Below, piece by piece: positions 52,728 to 62,422 of a DNA stretch of 64,000 bases. The position numbers and the translations under genes were made by a program. Under the pieces are notes generated by a model. The model was given only the letters and a program-made list of their open reading frames with translations. It did not search any database and had not been told where the DNA came from. Each line of letters begins with the position of its first letter. Within the stretch, counting starts at the first letter, position 1. The DNA is from Flammula alnicola. Lineage: Eukaryota > Basidiomycota > Agaricomycetes > Agaricales > Strophariaceae. The stretch is taken from positions 310,001 through 374,000 of the forward strand of contig JADNRV010000012.1 of NCBI GenBank assembly GCA_015499995.1, given 5' to 3'.

Positions 52728-54141
52728 AGCTCTGAACGGAATACTATTCTCCTTACCTGAGCTATTTTTAGCACTTAGTAAAGCTTACAATGTAGTCTCA
52801 ATGTTACAAGTCCGGACATTACAATAACAAGACTACTAAGGACTAGAGGAAACTATGCAAGATAACGAGGAATGCGCGGTCAATTAAAGACATTATCATT
52901 AGTAACTATTGAGATACTAGTCAATACATCTAATGAAGTGTACGGAAATAGGCGCCTTTCAGTAATATCTTAACCATCCGGCCTATACAGCAAGGGCGCG
53001 GATCTCTAGATTAAAAGAACGGACATCTAGGCACACTACAGGACAGGTCGCGTGACATTGCCGAAGGCATCGAGGACAGTGGAGCAGCCGGGGTAAAGCA
53101 GACGCCCATAAACGCGCCTGTAGCAACGCCGATCAAAGCTCGGATCAGAGGGATACCTAATTGGGAACACATACCATATCGGGTAATAACTGGGTACAGG
53201 AAGATTTCCGGGGTGCATAACTTGACATAGCGAGATCCCAGATGCACGCCGAGGGTACCAGAGTATCGGGTACAGAGGACGAAGGGTTACAACCCTAATC
53301 ACGAGCATTATCTCGGACAGAACGTGCGTGGATTGCCCGAGCGTCTCCGACGAGATGTAGGCGCGTCTATGCTCCGGTCAGTCTATAGCCAATGACAGGA
53401 CAAGATACCAATGAAAATGAAAGGTCACGAGCTTGTATACCACGCGGTCGAGGAGGATTAAGTCTTAGGCGCTTAAGTTAGCCGAACCGACGACGAGCTG
53501 AGCTCCCGATCCAACCAAAAAGGCATGATTGAGCGGGTGAGCACGGAAACTGTACTCCACAAGGCCGCCGCTCGCGCACAAATGCCCATGAAATCTCTAT
53601 ATTCTCGTCATTGCGTCTATGTAATAATATATCATCTCAGTAGTATATAAGCAGCCCTGTAACACCGTAGAAGACAAGCAATTTACCACCCACGAGATAC
53701 AAGCGCTTAAGAGTTATATCTTAAGTGTTTCGCCTCTAAGTACTAGGTAGCTTCAAAGCGAGAGTCCCATAATATAAAAGAAACCAAGTAACGATATAAA
53801 CGAACTGTTAAGAGAGAGAACAAGTGTCTAAGTGCGGTTCCAAGCCAAAGAAAGAGAGTTATAAGCCAAGGAACCTGTCTAAGTGACTTGTTCAAAACCT
53901 ACCCTTTGTCAAAGGACATCTGGGGACCTGGACTGTAGTGTCGGTAGACGAAGCGTCTACGCGCCTCTGGCCATTGTTTAGGAACTGTAGTGTCGGCAGA
54001 TAAGGAGTCTGCGCGCCTCTTTCCACTAGTAGAGTTTTTGAGACAAGTAAAGACAAGTAAAGGGCATAGAGCCATCTTCTCAATTGGAGAACAAGTTAGA
54101 ATGAGATCAGCTAGCAGTTTGTGCATAGAGCACTAGTTTCA
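52728..54141. mobile_element. Unidentified insertion in the P1 transposase, left part (LTR-like features)
   Basis: 1.4 kb with no recognisable protein. A TATA-like gtatataagcagccctgtaa at 53642-53661 followed by tagaagacaagcaa is LTR-promoter-like. The possible target bases are ccgc on each side (about 52721-52725 and 58330-58334). I could not find matching long terminal repeats at both ends, so the identity stays open. Element P2 is inserted within it. Confidence 0.35.
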
Positions 54142-54401
54142 CATCAGGAAAACGGCAGATACCTACGTAGGCTACAGAGACCTAGATAGGTCACATAGCA
54201 GTCTAGGCATCCCCTCACTATATAGGGAGCCCGAGGCATCACACGGAAAATATAGGTCAGCTTAGGTCAATTTAGAATCACATAGTCTCAGCAGTGTAGG
54301 CATGTTAGGAAGCACAGACGACATTAGGTCAATTCATTATAGAAGGTATAGGTATATAGGTAAATAGTATGTAGATTAGAATGCAGTTAATAAATAAGAA
54401 A

Positions 54402-54745
54402 TTACTCGTCGTCCGAGAGCACCAGACCATCCCATTCCCTCTTTGCAGCTTCAACGTCGGCATCCGAAATGTTCGTGACTTCGGGAGCTCCTTCCTCAGA
54501 TACTTTGGCGTGTTTACTGAACAAGGAATCAATGGCGCACAGTAAAAGTTAAAGAGCAACATACCGAGCCACCTTGAGCATGTGCCTGAGAAGGCGAGGT
54601 ATGATGTCTGCATCACTTGTTTTCTTCTCGAAATCCGTGATGCGCTTGAGGTGTGTGCGGTATTTGGCCTTGTACGCTGTGGCAGTGAAAGGTACGTCGA
54701 CATGTTCACCAGTGACCCACTCGTCGAGATTGTTTTCTATCTGAA
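54402..54745 (-). pseudogene. P2 accessory gene, 3' part only
   Basis: Minus strand: QIENNLDEWVTGEHVDVPFT, TATAYKAKYRTHLKRITDFE, DADIIPRLLRHMLKVAR, then after an intron SDADVEAAKREWDGLVLSDD and stop at 54402-54404. The position and the end LVLSDDE parallel ILVSDDD of the P1 accessory gene. The 5' two thirds are missing. Confidence 0.65.
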
Positions 54746-54757
54746 GAAAGTAAGAAA

Positions 54758-57172
54758 GTGTCAGAAACAACAGATATCATATTAGAAAACGATAATTACC
54801 ACTGTCTGAACAAAGGCGATAGTCGCCTTTGGAAGCATATCATCCTCGGAAAACTCGGGGTGTATGGCACCGTCATCTTCTTTGGTCTTGAACCATATTT
54901 TATTGACAAGCATTTGAAATACGCACCCGAAAGACACTTCACCGATAAGGAGGGAAAGAATCAGATGTATGACGAGATGTGGACAGCCAATTGGTGGTGG
55001 GATACGCAGGTAGATACCGCTCTTGGCCTATAATTTGAACACATGAGCTAACGAGATAATGCATGCAAAAGAAAAAGTTACCGATGGGCTCGACAGTTGC
55101 TCCACTCATCCTATCATCTGACAAAACACAACTCTCTCAGTTTCGTGGCGATAAGAGTGCCTGGCCTGTGTACTTGACAATCGGAAATATCGAGAAGTCA
55201 ACACGTAGAAAACCAACAGCACACGCCACTGTGCTCATTGGATATCTACCTGTTGCGAAGCTCGACAACTTCACGGACGAAACCCGCTCAGTTCAGGGTT
55301 ACCGGTTGTTCCACTATTGCATGCACCGTTTACTCAGTCCCATCATCGCAGCAGGGAAGGAAGGCGTTGACGTTACCTGTGCTGACGGATTCATTCGCCG
55401 TGTATTCCCTATTCTTGCTGCCTACGTCGCCGACTTTCCTGAGCAATGCTTGGTGGCTTGTTGCAAGGAGAGTTATTGTCCAAAATGTAGGGTGAAGCCG
55501 AATGAACGTGGAGAATTAGTTCAGTCTCTGATGCGAGAACAGCCACGTACCAAAGTTATCCTCGAGCACAAGGAAAGCGGACGCCGCGTTGCCGCGTTCC
55601 ACGAAGAAGGGATTAGACCCGTGTTCAATCCATTCTGGGCTGATCTCCCTCATACCGACATATTTACTTGCTTTACCCCCGACATTCTCCATCAGCTTCA
55701 CAAGGGCGTCTTCAAAGATCATCTGGTCAATTGGTGTCTTCAAATCGCCGGGGCAGATGAAATTGACTCACGTTTTCGCAGTATGCCCGGGTATCCAGGG
55801 CTCCGACACTTCAAGAACGGCATATCCTTTGTTTCACAATGGACAGGCCGCGAGCACAAAGAAATGCAACGGATTTTTGCGGGTCTGCTCATTGGAGCAG
55901 TTCAACCTGCAGTTCTTCGCACAGCTGTTGCGGTCATCGACTTTATTTACTACTCACAACTGCAGGTACACACCTCTCGGACCCTGGAAGGACTCCAGAA
56001 AGCTCTCGAAACCTTTCACGAAAACAAGGATGTGTTCATTCGAGAGGGAATCCGTGAACACTTCAATATCCCCAAGATTCATGCGATGGTCCATTACTTC
56101 GAGGCGATTAAATCCCGTGGATCTCCGGATGGGTTCAATACAGAGTCGCCAGAACGATTACACATCGATTATGCGAAGGAGGCATACCGAGCGAGCAACA
56201 AGAAGGAGTACGTTCACCAGATGACGGTGTGGTTGGGAAGACAGGAAGCAGTTGCCCGATTTAGGGCATACCTTGATTTCATCGCTGCCCGTGATCTTAT
56301 CTCCGACGGGGCCACTCACTTGAACAGCAACGCTGACGACGACGGCGACGACGAGGAGAGTGTGACAGATGAACCTGTGCATAGCAATCCGTCCTCTCCA
56401 TTGACCCCTTCCATTTCCGTCAAACCAGCATTCCCTCGCACCACCATCAATGCTCTCAACACCCAATTCAAAGCGGCGTCTTTCATCCCCACTCTCACCA
56501 CGTATATTCGCCGCCGCATTCCACCTCCTGCCCTTCCTCTTCTTCCAAACTCTGCTGATCGATTCGATGTTTACAAGCGAATTTCGATCGTTCGGCCTTC
56601 AAACCCAGCAACAGGGTTTCCGAAATCTGTGGATCGACTACGTGCTACACCTCATGTTCCAGCCAAAGGTAGATCCAAGGCAGTACCCGCGCATTTTGAT
56701 ACCGTGCTCGTGCGCGTAGGTGATGCTAACGAGAATCAGCATACCAAAGGGACTTACTTAGAAGGTGTGTGATTCGTTAAGTTACTTGCCAGCAGCCATA
56801 TCTAATGTATTCCCTATAGGACTTCGTGTTGCCCAGCTTCGGGCAATCTTTGCACTTCCAGAGCATCTTCGTCACTCTCGTTTACCCAATCAACTCGCCT
56901 ACATTGAATGGTTTACAACGTTCCGCGCTCCGCATGCAGATTCTGGCCTCTTTCCTCTTACTCGCGCTTCACGGAATAATGGACCCATTACAGAAATTAT
57001 TCCACTCGATTCAATTGTTTCCAGCTGTCATCTGATCCCTAGATTTGGCACAAAGTATCACCCCGCCAAATGGGATAGCGACACTGTGCTCGAGGAGTGC
57101 AAGTCCTTTTTCTTGAATAAATACTTATATATTCAAACTTTCTTCGAACTCGAGCAGCAGTTACACGTTTAG
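54758..57172 (+). pseudogene. P2 Plavaka transposase, C-terminal part, mostly open
   Basis: Reads ERHFTDKEGKNQMYDEMWTA, NWWWDTQ, intron, then [60 protein letters not shown] with [63 protein letters not shown]. After an intron at about 56766-56819 it ends EQQLHV at 57172. The remaining ~700 codons have no stop, so the catalytic part was recently functional, but the zinc-finger end is deleted. Confidence 0.85.
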
Positions 57173-57348
57173 ATAGTATTTTGACATTGCATAATATAAA
57201 TCATGTCTACACAGCCTGCAGAGCATGACCGAGGTCCTACAGAGCCTACAGAGGATTACACCGACTGCAAGTGAACCTAAGCTGATCTACCAAACCTCAT
57301 TCGGTCTATGTAAATAAGCCTGAACTAATGGCCCGGAACGGTTTTCCT

Positions 57349-57995
57349 TAGTGATGTGCCGGCTCCAGCCTGAGGCCAGAAGCCGAGCCAAGCCGGGCCC
57401 AAAGAAGCCGGGCCAAGCCGGGCCAAAGGTGTTGGCCTGGAGCCGGCTTTGGCCCGGCCTGATAATTTGATAAGCCCGAGCCCTCGGCCCAGGCCGGGGC
57501 TTTCTGCCAATTTTTTTTCGAGTTCAAACGGTGAAAAACTGACCTTTGAGTACCCAAAACGCACTTTTTGTACTGTATGTTCACGAAGGTTTGATCTAAT
57601 AATAGTTTAAAGTCAGTCTGATGATCAGTTGATCGTGTGTAATGGTGGCCATGCATTGACGGACAAGTCCGGCTGAGTTTGAAATGCCATCAATGTTCAT
57701 TGTGAGTGCGAAACTAAGTTGCAAGTGGTATTGCACGTTTGACAACATGTCTTAGTCACCCGTATAATAGTTAAATATGTACTTTAGACTTGCATCTGTA
57801 TGTAGATATCAAAATATTTTTATTATATTAAGTTTTAACTAATTTGTCAGCAAAGCCCCGGCTTGGGCCAAAGCCGGGCCGGGCCAAGCCTGATTTCCGG
57901 CTTTTGGCCCGGCTCGTGATTTGACAAAGCCTGAGCCGCCCAAAGCCGGGCCAGAGCCGGGGCTTTCAGGCCAAGCCCGAGCCGGCACATCACTA
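57349..57995. mobile_element. 647-bp hAT-like MITE with 8-bp target duplication GTTTTCCT
   Basis: Ends TAGTGATGTGCCGGCT and AGCCGGCACATCACTA are inverted repeats. Perfect 8-bp repeats gttttcct flank it (57341-57348 and 57996-58003). The ends are rich in agccgggcc motifs and the middle is A/T-rich. It sits 4 bases from the right tip of P2, so it splits that element's terminal repeat. Confidence 0.9.
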
Positions 57996-58007
57996 GTTTT
58001 CCTGATG

Positions 58008-58335
58008 CAGGCCACCAGTTACGAAATCACACAAGTCTATTGGACTTAAAACGACCTATTGACTATTAACGCGTCTAAGGCCTTGCCCCAGCCGTTACTT
58101 AGTTAGAAACCTTCTTTTATCGCAAACCTTTCATCAGGTATCGATACTATAAAACTATTATCCTCCCCTTGGACGAACTAAGTCAACTAAACATTGATTT
58201 GGGTGTTTGAAGTGTAGACTAGTAGTATTAAAAGTGAAGCAGATTAGATTTGATAGTGATCCTTTAATAGACATTACCGAGTCTATTAAACGCGACTACT
58301 TGATTATCTAGTAGTTCACACACACCCCGCACTAA
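58008..58335. mobile_element. Unidentified insertion in the P1 transposase, right part
   Basis: 328 bases that complete the sequence starting at 52728. It contains ctataaaactattatcc (about 58148-58165), a TATA-like site. No coding capacity. Confidence 0.3.
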
Positions 58336-60421
58336 GCATCTTTACCGCCGCCAGTTATTTCATGGTTCTATTAATCGCATCCTTCAATCATTGAGGCCTG
58401 GGATGGAAAAACTGGAAGTTTTACGATACGCTGATGGGTATTACCGCCGAACCATCTACGGGCTAGGCCCCTACATAGCGGATTACCCTGAGCAAGTCCT
58501 CTTGGCATGTATTGTTCAGAATTGGTGTCCGCGGTAAGCCCGATCGACTGTTTAATTTAATCGGATCTGTCTAACTTCATATTCAGGTGTGATGCCCCTT
58601 GGGACAAGCTCGACGAAGGTGGTGGCCGGCGAGCTCATCAGCTTACAGAGGCTCTTTTCGATGTTTTGGGTACGAAGGCATTGTGGGACGACTACAGGAT
58701 TGTTGACGGAATTATGGTATGTGAATTATGCTTGTGTTACATTATCTGACCTAAATATGTTATATAGCCCTTTACGCACGGATTTCCACGTGCTGACATC
58801 CACGAACTGCTTTCGCCGGACCTCTTGCATCAAATTATAAAAGGAACATTCAAAGACCACCTCGTTACGTGGGTTACCGACTACATAGAGGCAGTTAATG
58901 CGCCTGCCGAAGCCAAGAGAATTTTGGCTGATATCGATCGCCGGTGAGCTTCTTTCCTGACTCGTTTCATTCAGAACTGATGTTTGAATGTCAGAATTGC
59001 TGCTGCGCCTTCTTTTCCCGGGCTGCGTCGCTTTCCTGAAGGCCGGGGATTTAAGCAATGGACAGGTGACGATTCCAAGGCACTCATGAAGGTAAGCACT
59101 TGAAGCTTCTTACACATATTTTTATGGTCGATTAATATTATTGATTTCAGGTCTATCTTCCTGCAATAGCAGGCCACGTACCATCCGAGATGGTACGCGC
59201 TATTAGTTCATTTATGGACTTTTGCTATCTTGTCCGCCGCTCTGTCATTGACGAAGACGACCTTGTGGACATCGATGCTGCTGTTGCCGACTTCCACCGT
59301 TACCGTGTCGCATTCGACCTTGTCCGTCCAGATGGATATTCACTGCCACGGCAACACTCGCTCGTTCATTATACACACCTGATCAAGGAATTTGGCGCCC
59401 CCAATGGTCTTTGTTCGTCGATTACAGAATCTAAACACATTAAGGCAGTGAAAGAGCCATGGCGCCGTTCAAGCCACTTTGAAGCTCTCGCTCAAATGCT
59501 AGTTACTAACCAGAGACTAGACAAGCTGGCTGCAGCTCGCGTGGATTTCCGGGCTCGCGGGATGCTCAAAACACCGCTTTTTGGTGAAACAGAGGTTACA
59601 GAGCCAGGACCACCGTCAATGCCACCTGAGGAAGATGACGATGGAGGAGCGGTAGATGAGGATATTCTTGGTGAAGTTATCTTGTCACAAAAACCTCGTA
59701 AGTCGTGCCTCCGTTGAAGTTGACATTCTTGTTTAAAATCTATCATCATACAGTTCCTCCGAGTCGCCTACCCCGCAATGCAACACAACTCGGTGTTCAC
59801 CTCGGGATCCCTCATCTCCACGAACTCATTTCACGGTTTCTCTATGAACAAGAACACCCTGATGACGACACCCCTTTGGACGACATTCCTCTTGACCAGT
59901 GTCCTACTGTCAAAGGAAAGGTCCGCGTCTTTCCGTCTGCCGTTTCAACCTACTATGCGCCAAGTGACAAATCAGGCATCCGCGGCATGTTCAGGGAGAG
60001 GATCCGGGCTGTTGACTCATGGCGCAAAGGACCTGGAAGACGTGACACGGTTTTTTTGTCAGGAGGTCCTGGTCTCGAAGGTTTTCGCGCTCTTCTTGTT
60101 GCACGTATTCAGTTATTTATGTCTGTCATTCATAACAAGGCAACTTATCCTTGTGCGCTTGTTTCCTGGTTTTCAACTGTAGGAGATCATCCATGTCCTG
60201 ATACTAGGATGTGGATGGTTGAACCAGATTTTGATTCGATGGGCGGACGTGCTATGTCCGTCATTCATCTTGATACGATTTTGCGCAGTGCGCATTTGAT
60301 GGGTGTCGCTGGCGACAACTTTGTACCTTATGAACTCAAGTTTCATAATAGTTTAGACGCTTTTCGGTCATTCTATGTCAATAAGTATATAGATCATCAG
60401 TCCCATGAAATTGCTTTCTAA
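58336..60421 (+). pseudogene. Plavaka P1 transposase, 3' part
   Basis: Continues the 5' part: RQLFHGSINRILQSLRPGME, YGLGPYIADYPEQVLLACIV, QNWCPRCDAPW, FPRADIHELLSPDLLHQIIK, GTFKDHLVTWVTDYI, then DGYSLPRQHSLVHYTHLIKE, SSITESKHIKAVKEPWRRSS, and a C-terminal domain ending YIDHQSHEIAF with TAA at 60419-60421. Five or so short introns. Without the 5.6-kb insertion the two parts would join as QFRTFR-RQLFHG. Confidence 0.85.
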
Positions 60422-61143
60422 TATCAACATCTTTCTTGAGAAATAATACTCTATTTTTCTGACTGACAATCTGGCTCATTGATGGACTTCGACGAACCAC
60501 AATGTAATAGGCAAAGATGGCTGAGATAACTTATTATATGAAGACACTTTTAATTGAGAAAAGATACAAAAGACAAGTTTAGCAAGCTAAAGATAATATA
60601 CTAAAGACGTAGACCCTCCAAAGATGTTCCGAGTCCAAAGACAAGTCAATCCGAGAGAAGAAGTCAAAGATGCTTTCTCAGAGACGAAGATACCAAAGAC
60701 CAACCGGACATTTTCCTGATGTAGTACTAGCCACCCTATTTCTGTTCTTCCTCTGCCCAAAGACATATATTTTCTGTGTTATTCACTATTTAAGTACTTA
60801 TAATACATTCTGTACCTTCAGAGAATCATATATCATGAAGAAATGTACATATTTGCTATGTTTCAAGGGATTTAGGCTCCGAGAGGCCGTGATACTATGA
60901 GATTTCGTACAGCGAGAAATAGCCTAATTATATTACACCATTCGAAAGCTTAAGTTCATGCGATTCCAATGCACTAAAAATTATTCAATTTGGTTGAGAA
61001 ACGAGAGAGCTATAGCGCGAACAAAACGACAGCTCAGATGTGACGAAAATTTTGGTTTCGCCCAAAAAGGCAGCTTCGCCAGGATTTATGAAAACAGCAA
61101 TAATAAGTCAGAAAAAGAAAACTGAAGATGAAGAGGAACATAC
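60422..61143. other. Right ends of P1 and of the outer element
   Basis: Holds the P1 right end (60702-60720), about 215 bases of outer-element interior, the right TIR (60938-61103), the TAA (61104-61106) and the start of the interrupted HAM1 intron. No gene. Confidence 0.6.
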
Positions 61144-62405
61144 GTCCTTAAGAACGTCGGTACCGTTCTTGCCTTCCGTATTCTTCGCAGTCTCTATATG
61201 ATTACGAACAGCGACGAGCTGGCGGTCGATATACTCAAAACAGTCCTCAGCATGTCCTTGATGGCACGCTGGATCTGCTTCTTGATCAAGCTAGTAGCCA
61301 GAGGTCGCAAAGTCTCGTACAAGAAATCGTGGTTCGAATCGCGGATGGCGAATTTGAGGGTATTGACTTTGACATGAACATCATGAACCTTGAAGAGAGA
61401 GGCAGGATCTTTGCGCATCGATACAAAAAGTTAGTAGTCAGTCAAAGGAAACATGGGAGCAAACGAGCTACGCTCAAGCCCTCTCCGCCAAGGAGAACAT
61501 CAGCGATTCCCGAATCCTTTAACTTCGGGATACCCGACTTCTTGTGGTAGTAAAACGCCACGTCACGCATGTCAGCTTTCATCTGTTCGAGGGCCGTGAG
61601 CTTGATGCGGTGGTGGCGGGGATCTTCAGTGATGGCGTCATAAGGAGTAAACTTGACGTAGTTGTTCACTTCCAACTGTATATGTTAGGGAACAAGTTGC
61701 ATCCTTGCAAGGTAAGGTTCTCGGCGAAGAGGTCGAGAGAGTCATCAGCGCATCCGACGCGAGGGATAGGGATGTAGTCAACCTGAAAGAGACGAGTCAA
61801 CCTGAAAGAGACGAGTCAACCTGAAAGAGACGAGTCAACCTGAAAGAGATAGGAACAAATTGGAAATTATAATATGCTTACTTGGTCGACCAAAGTCGGG
61901 AGAATGACTAACGTATGTCATTCCACAAGTCAGGCTTGAACTTGAGACTGCCTTCCTTACCGAAGAGCAGGTCTTTAGTAAGACGAGCCCAGTCTTCGCC
62001 GAACTGTTTGTTAAGCTAAGAACAAAACGTCGGTCAGACAAAATGAAAATGAAAAAAGGATGATTTGCACGTACAGGATCCTCGCCCATAGCCTTGAACC
62101 AATTGCCAACGCTGTTAAACAGGTTATTGAAGTGGTCGCGGTACGTTTCACCATAGAATTGACGGGAAAGCTCGGGCAGGATGTTAGTATTATTGTTGCA
62201 GTCTGGCTCGAGGACGTATCCGAGTCTAGGTTTGAGAAGGACCTAAATTGGACATTAGAAGAATATTCAAGTCATTTGTTATATTGGTCTGTTTCAAGAG
62301 ACTAATTAAAAGGTTAGACACTAAAGACCCATAGACGAGAGAAAAGCGGACCTTGGTGACTCCTTGGGCGTGATCCTGTCCGCGGTGCGAGTGACCGTGC
62401 CCTAC
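61144..62405 (-). pseudogene. HAM1-like protein gene, 5'-truncated and split by the transposon nest
   Basis: Minus-strand exons read RLGYVLEPDCNNNTNILPEL, FNNLFNSVGNWFKAMGEDP, LNKQFGEDWARLTKDLLFGK, VDYIPIPRVGCADDSLDLFA, ENLTLQGCNLFPN, LEVNNYVKFTPYDAITEDPR, MKDSG-like KLKDSGIADVLLGGEGLS, and FKVHDVHVKVNTLKFAIRDS, matching fungal HAM1-like proteins (DUF5923/DUF4449 type, function unclear). A frameshift near 61245 is needed to reach YIDRQLVAVRNHIETAKNTE. The first exon readable is HGHSHRGQDHAQGVTK with an upstream stop and no start, so the 5' end is lost where the metacaspase begins. Last exon at 47729-47580. Confidence 0.7.
61777..61852. repeat. Four tandem copies of a 19-bp unit
   Basis: gtcaacctgaaagagacga repeats at 61777, 61796, 61815 and 61834 (last copy ends agatag) inside the HAM1-like relic, next to the exon VDYIPIPRV, probably starting at an exon-intron border. 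Confidence 0.9.
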
Positions 62406-62422
62406 ACTACTTTACGCAGCCC

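Larger units (their letters stand above)
54142..58007. mobile_element. Plavaka-type transposon P2, internally deleted
   Basis: Ends CATCAGGAAAACGGC at 54142 and ...GGTTTTCCTGATG at 58007 (its end is interrupted by a hAT-like MITE). They share CAGGAAAAyGkC with P1. It contains the 3' parts of two divergent genes that meet back-to-back at about 54760: accessory gene (minus) and transposase (plus). Both lack their 5' ends, so one deletion removed the promoter region and both N-termini. Confidence 0.75.
48481..60720. mobile_element. Plavaka-type DNA transposon P1, interrupted by further insertions
   Basis: The ends are ATCAGGAAAATGTCCGGTT at 48481 and its reverse complement at 60702-60720. Inside are two divergent genes: an accessory gene (minus, 51375-49197) and a Plavaka/KDZ-like transposase (plus, 51505 onward) with 129 bases between the starts. 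The transposase is split at 52727/58336 by a 5.6-kb insertion. No clear target duplication was found next to the ends. Confidence 0.75.
47758..61103. mobile_element. Outer composite transposon, 13.3 kb, ~167-bp TIRs, TAA target duplication
   Basis: Left end TTATTGCTGTTTTCATAAAT and the right end, reverse-complemented, are the same and remain similar for about 167 bases (47758-47925 versus 60938-61103). The trinucleotide TAA flanks both ends (47755-47757, 61104-61106). A 3-bp TWA target duplication fits PIF/Harbinger elements, but no Harbinger transposase was seen, so the outer element may be non-autonomous (about 1.1 kb without its insertions). Almost all its interior is the Plavaka element below. 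Confidence 0.7.

Noticed and set aside
54582..54785. Short plus-strand frame at the P2 gene junction
   Set aside because: Antisense of the P2 accessory gene.
52728..58335. A complete LTR retrotransposon around P2
   Set aside because: An LTR-like promoter region is visible, but matching terminal repeats, a primer-binding site and any gag/pol sequence are missing, so I did not call it.
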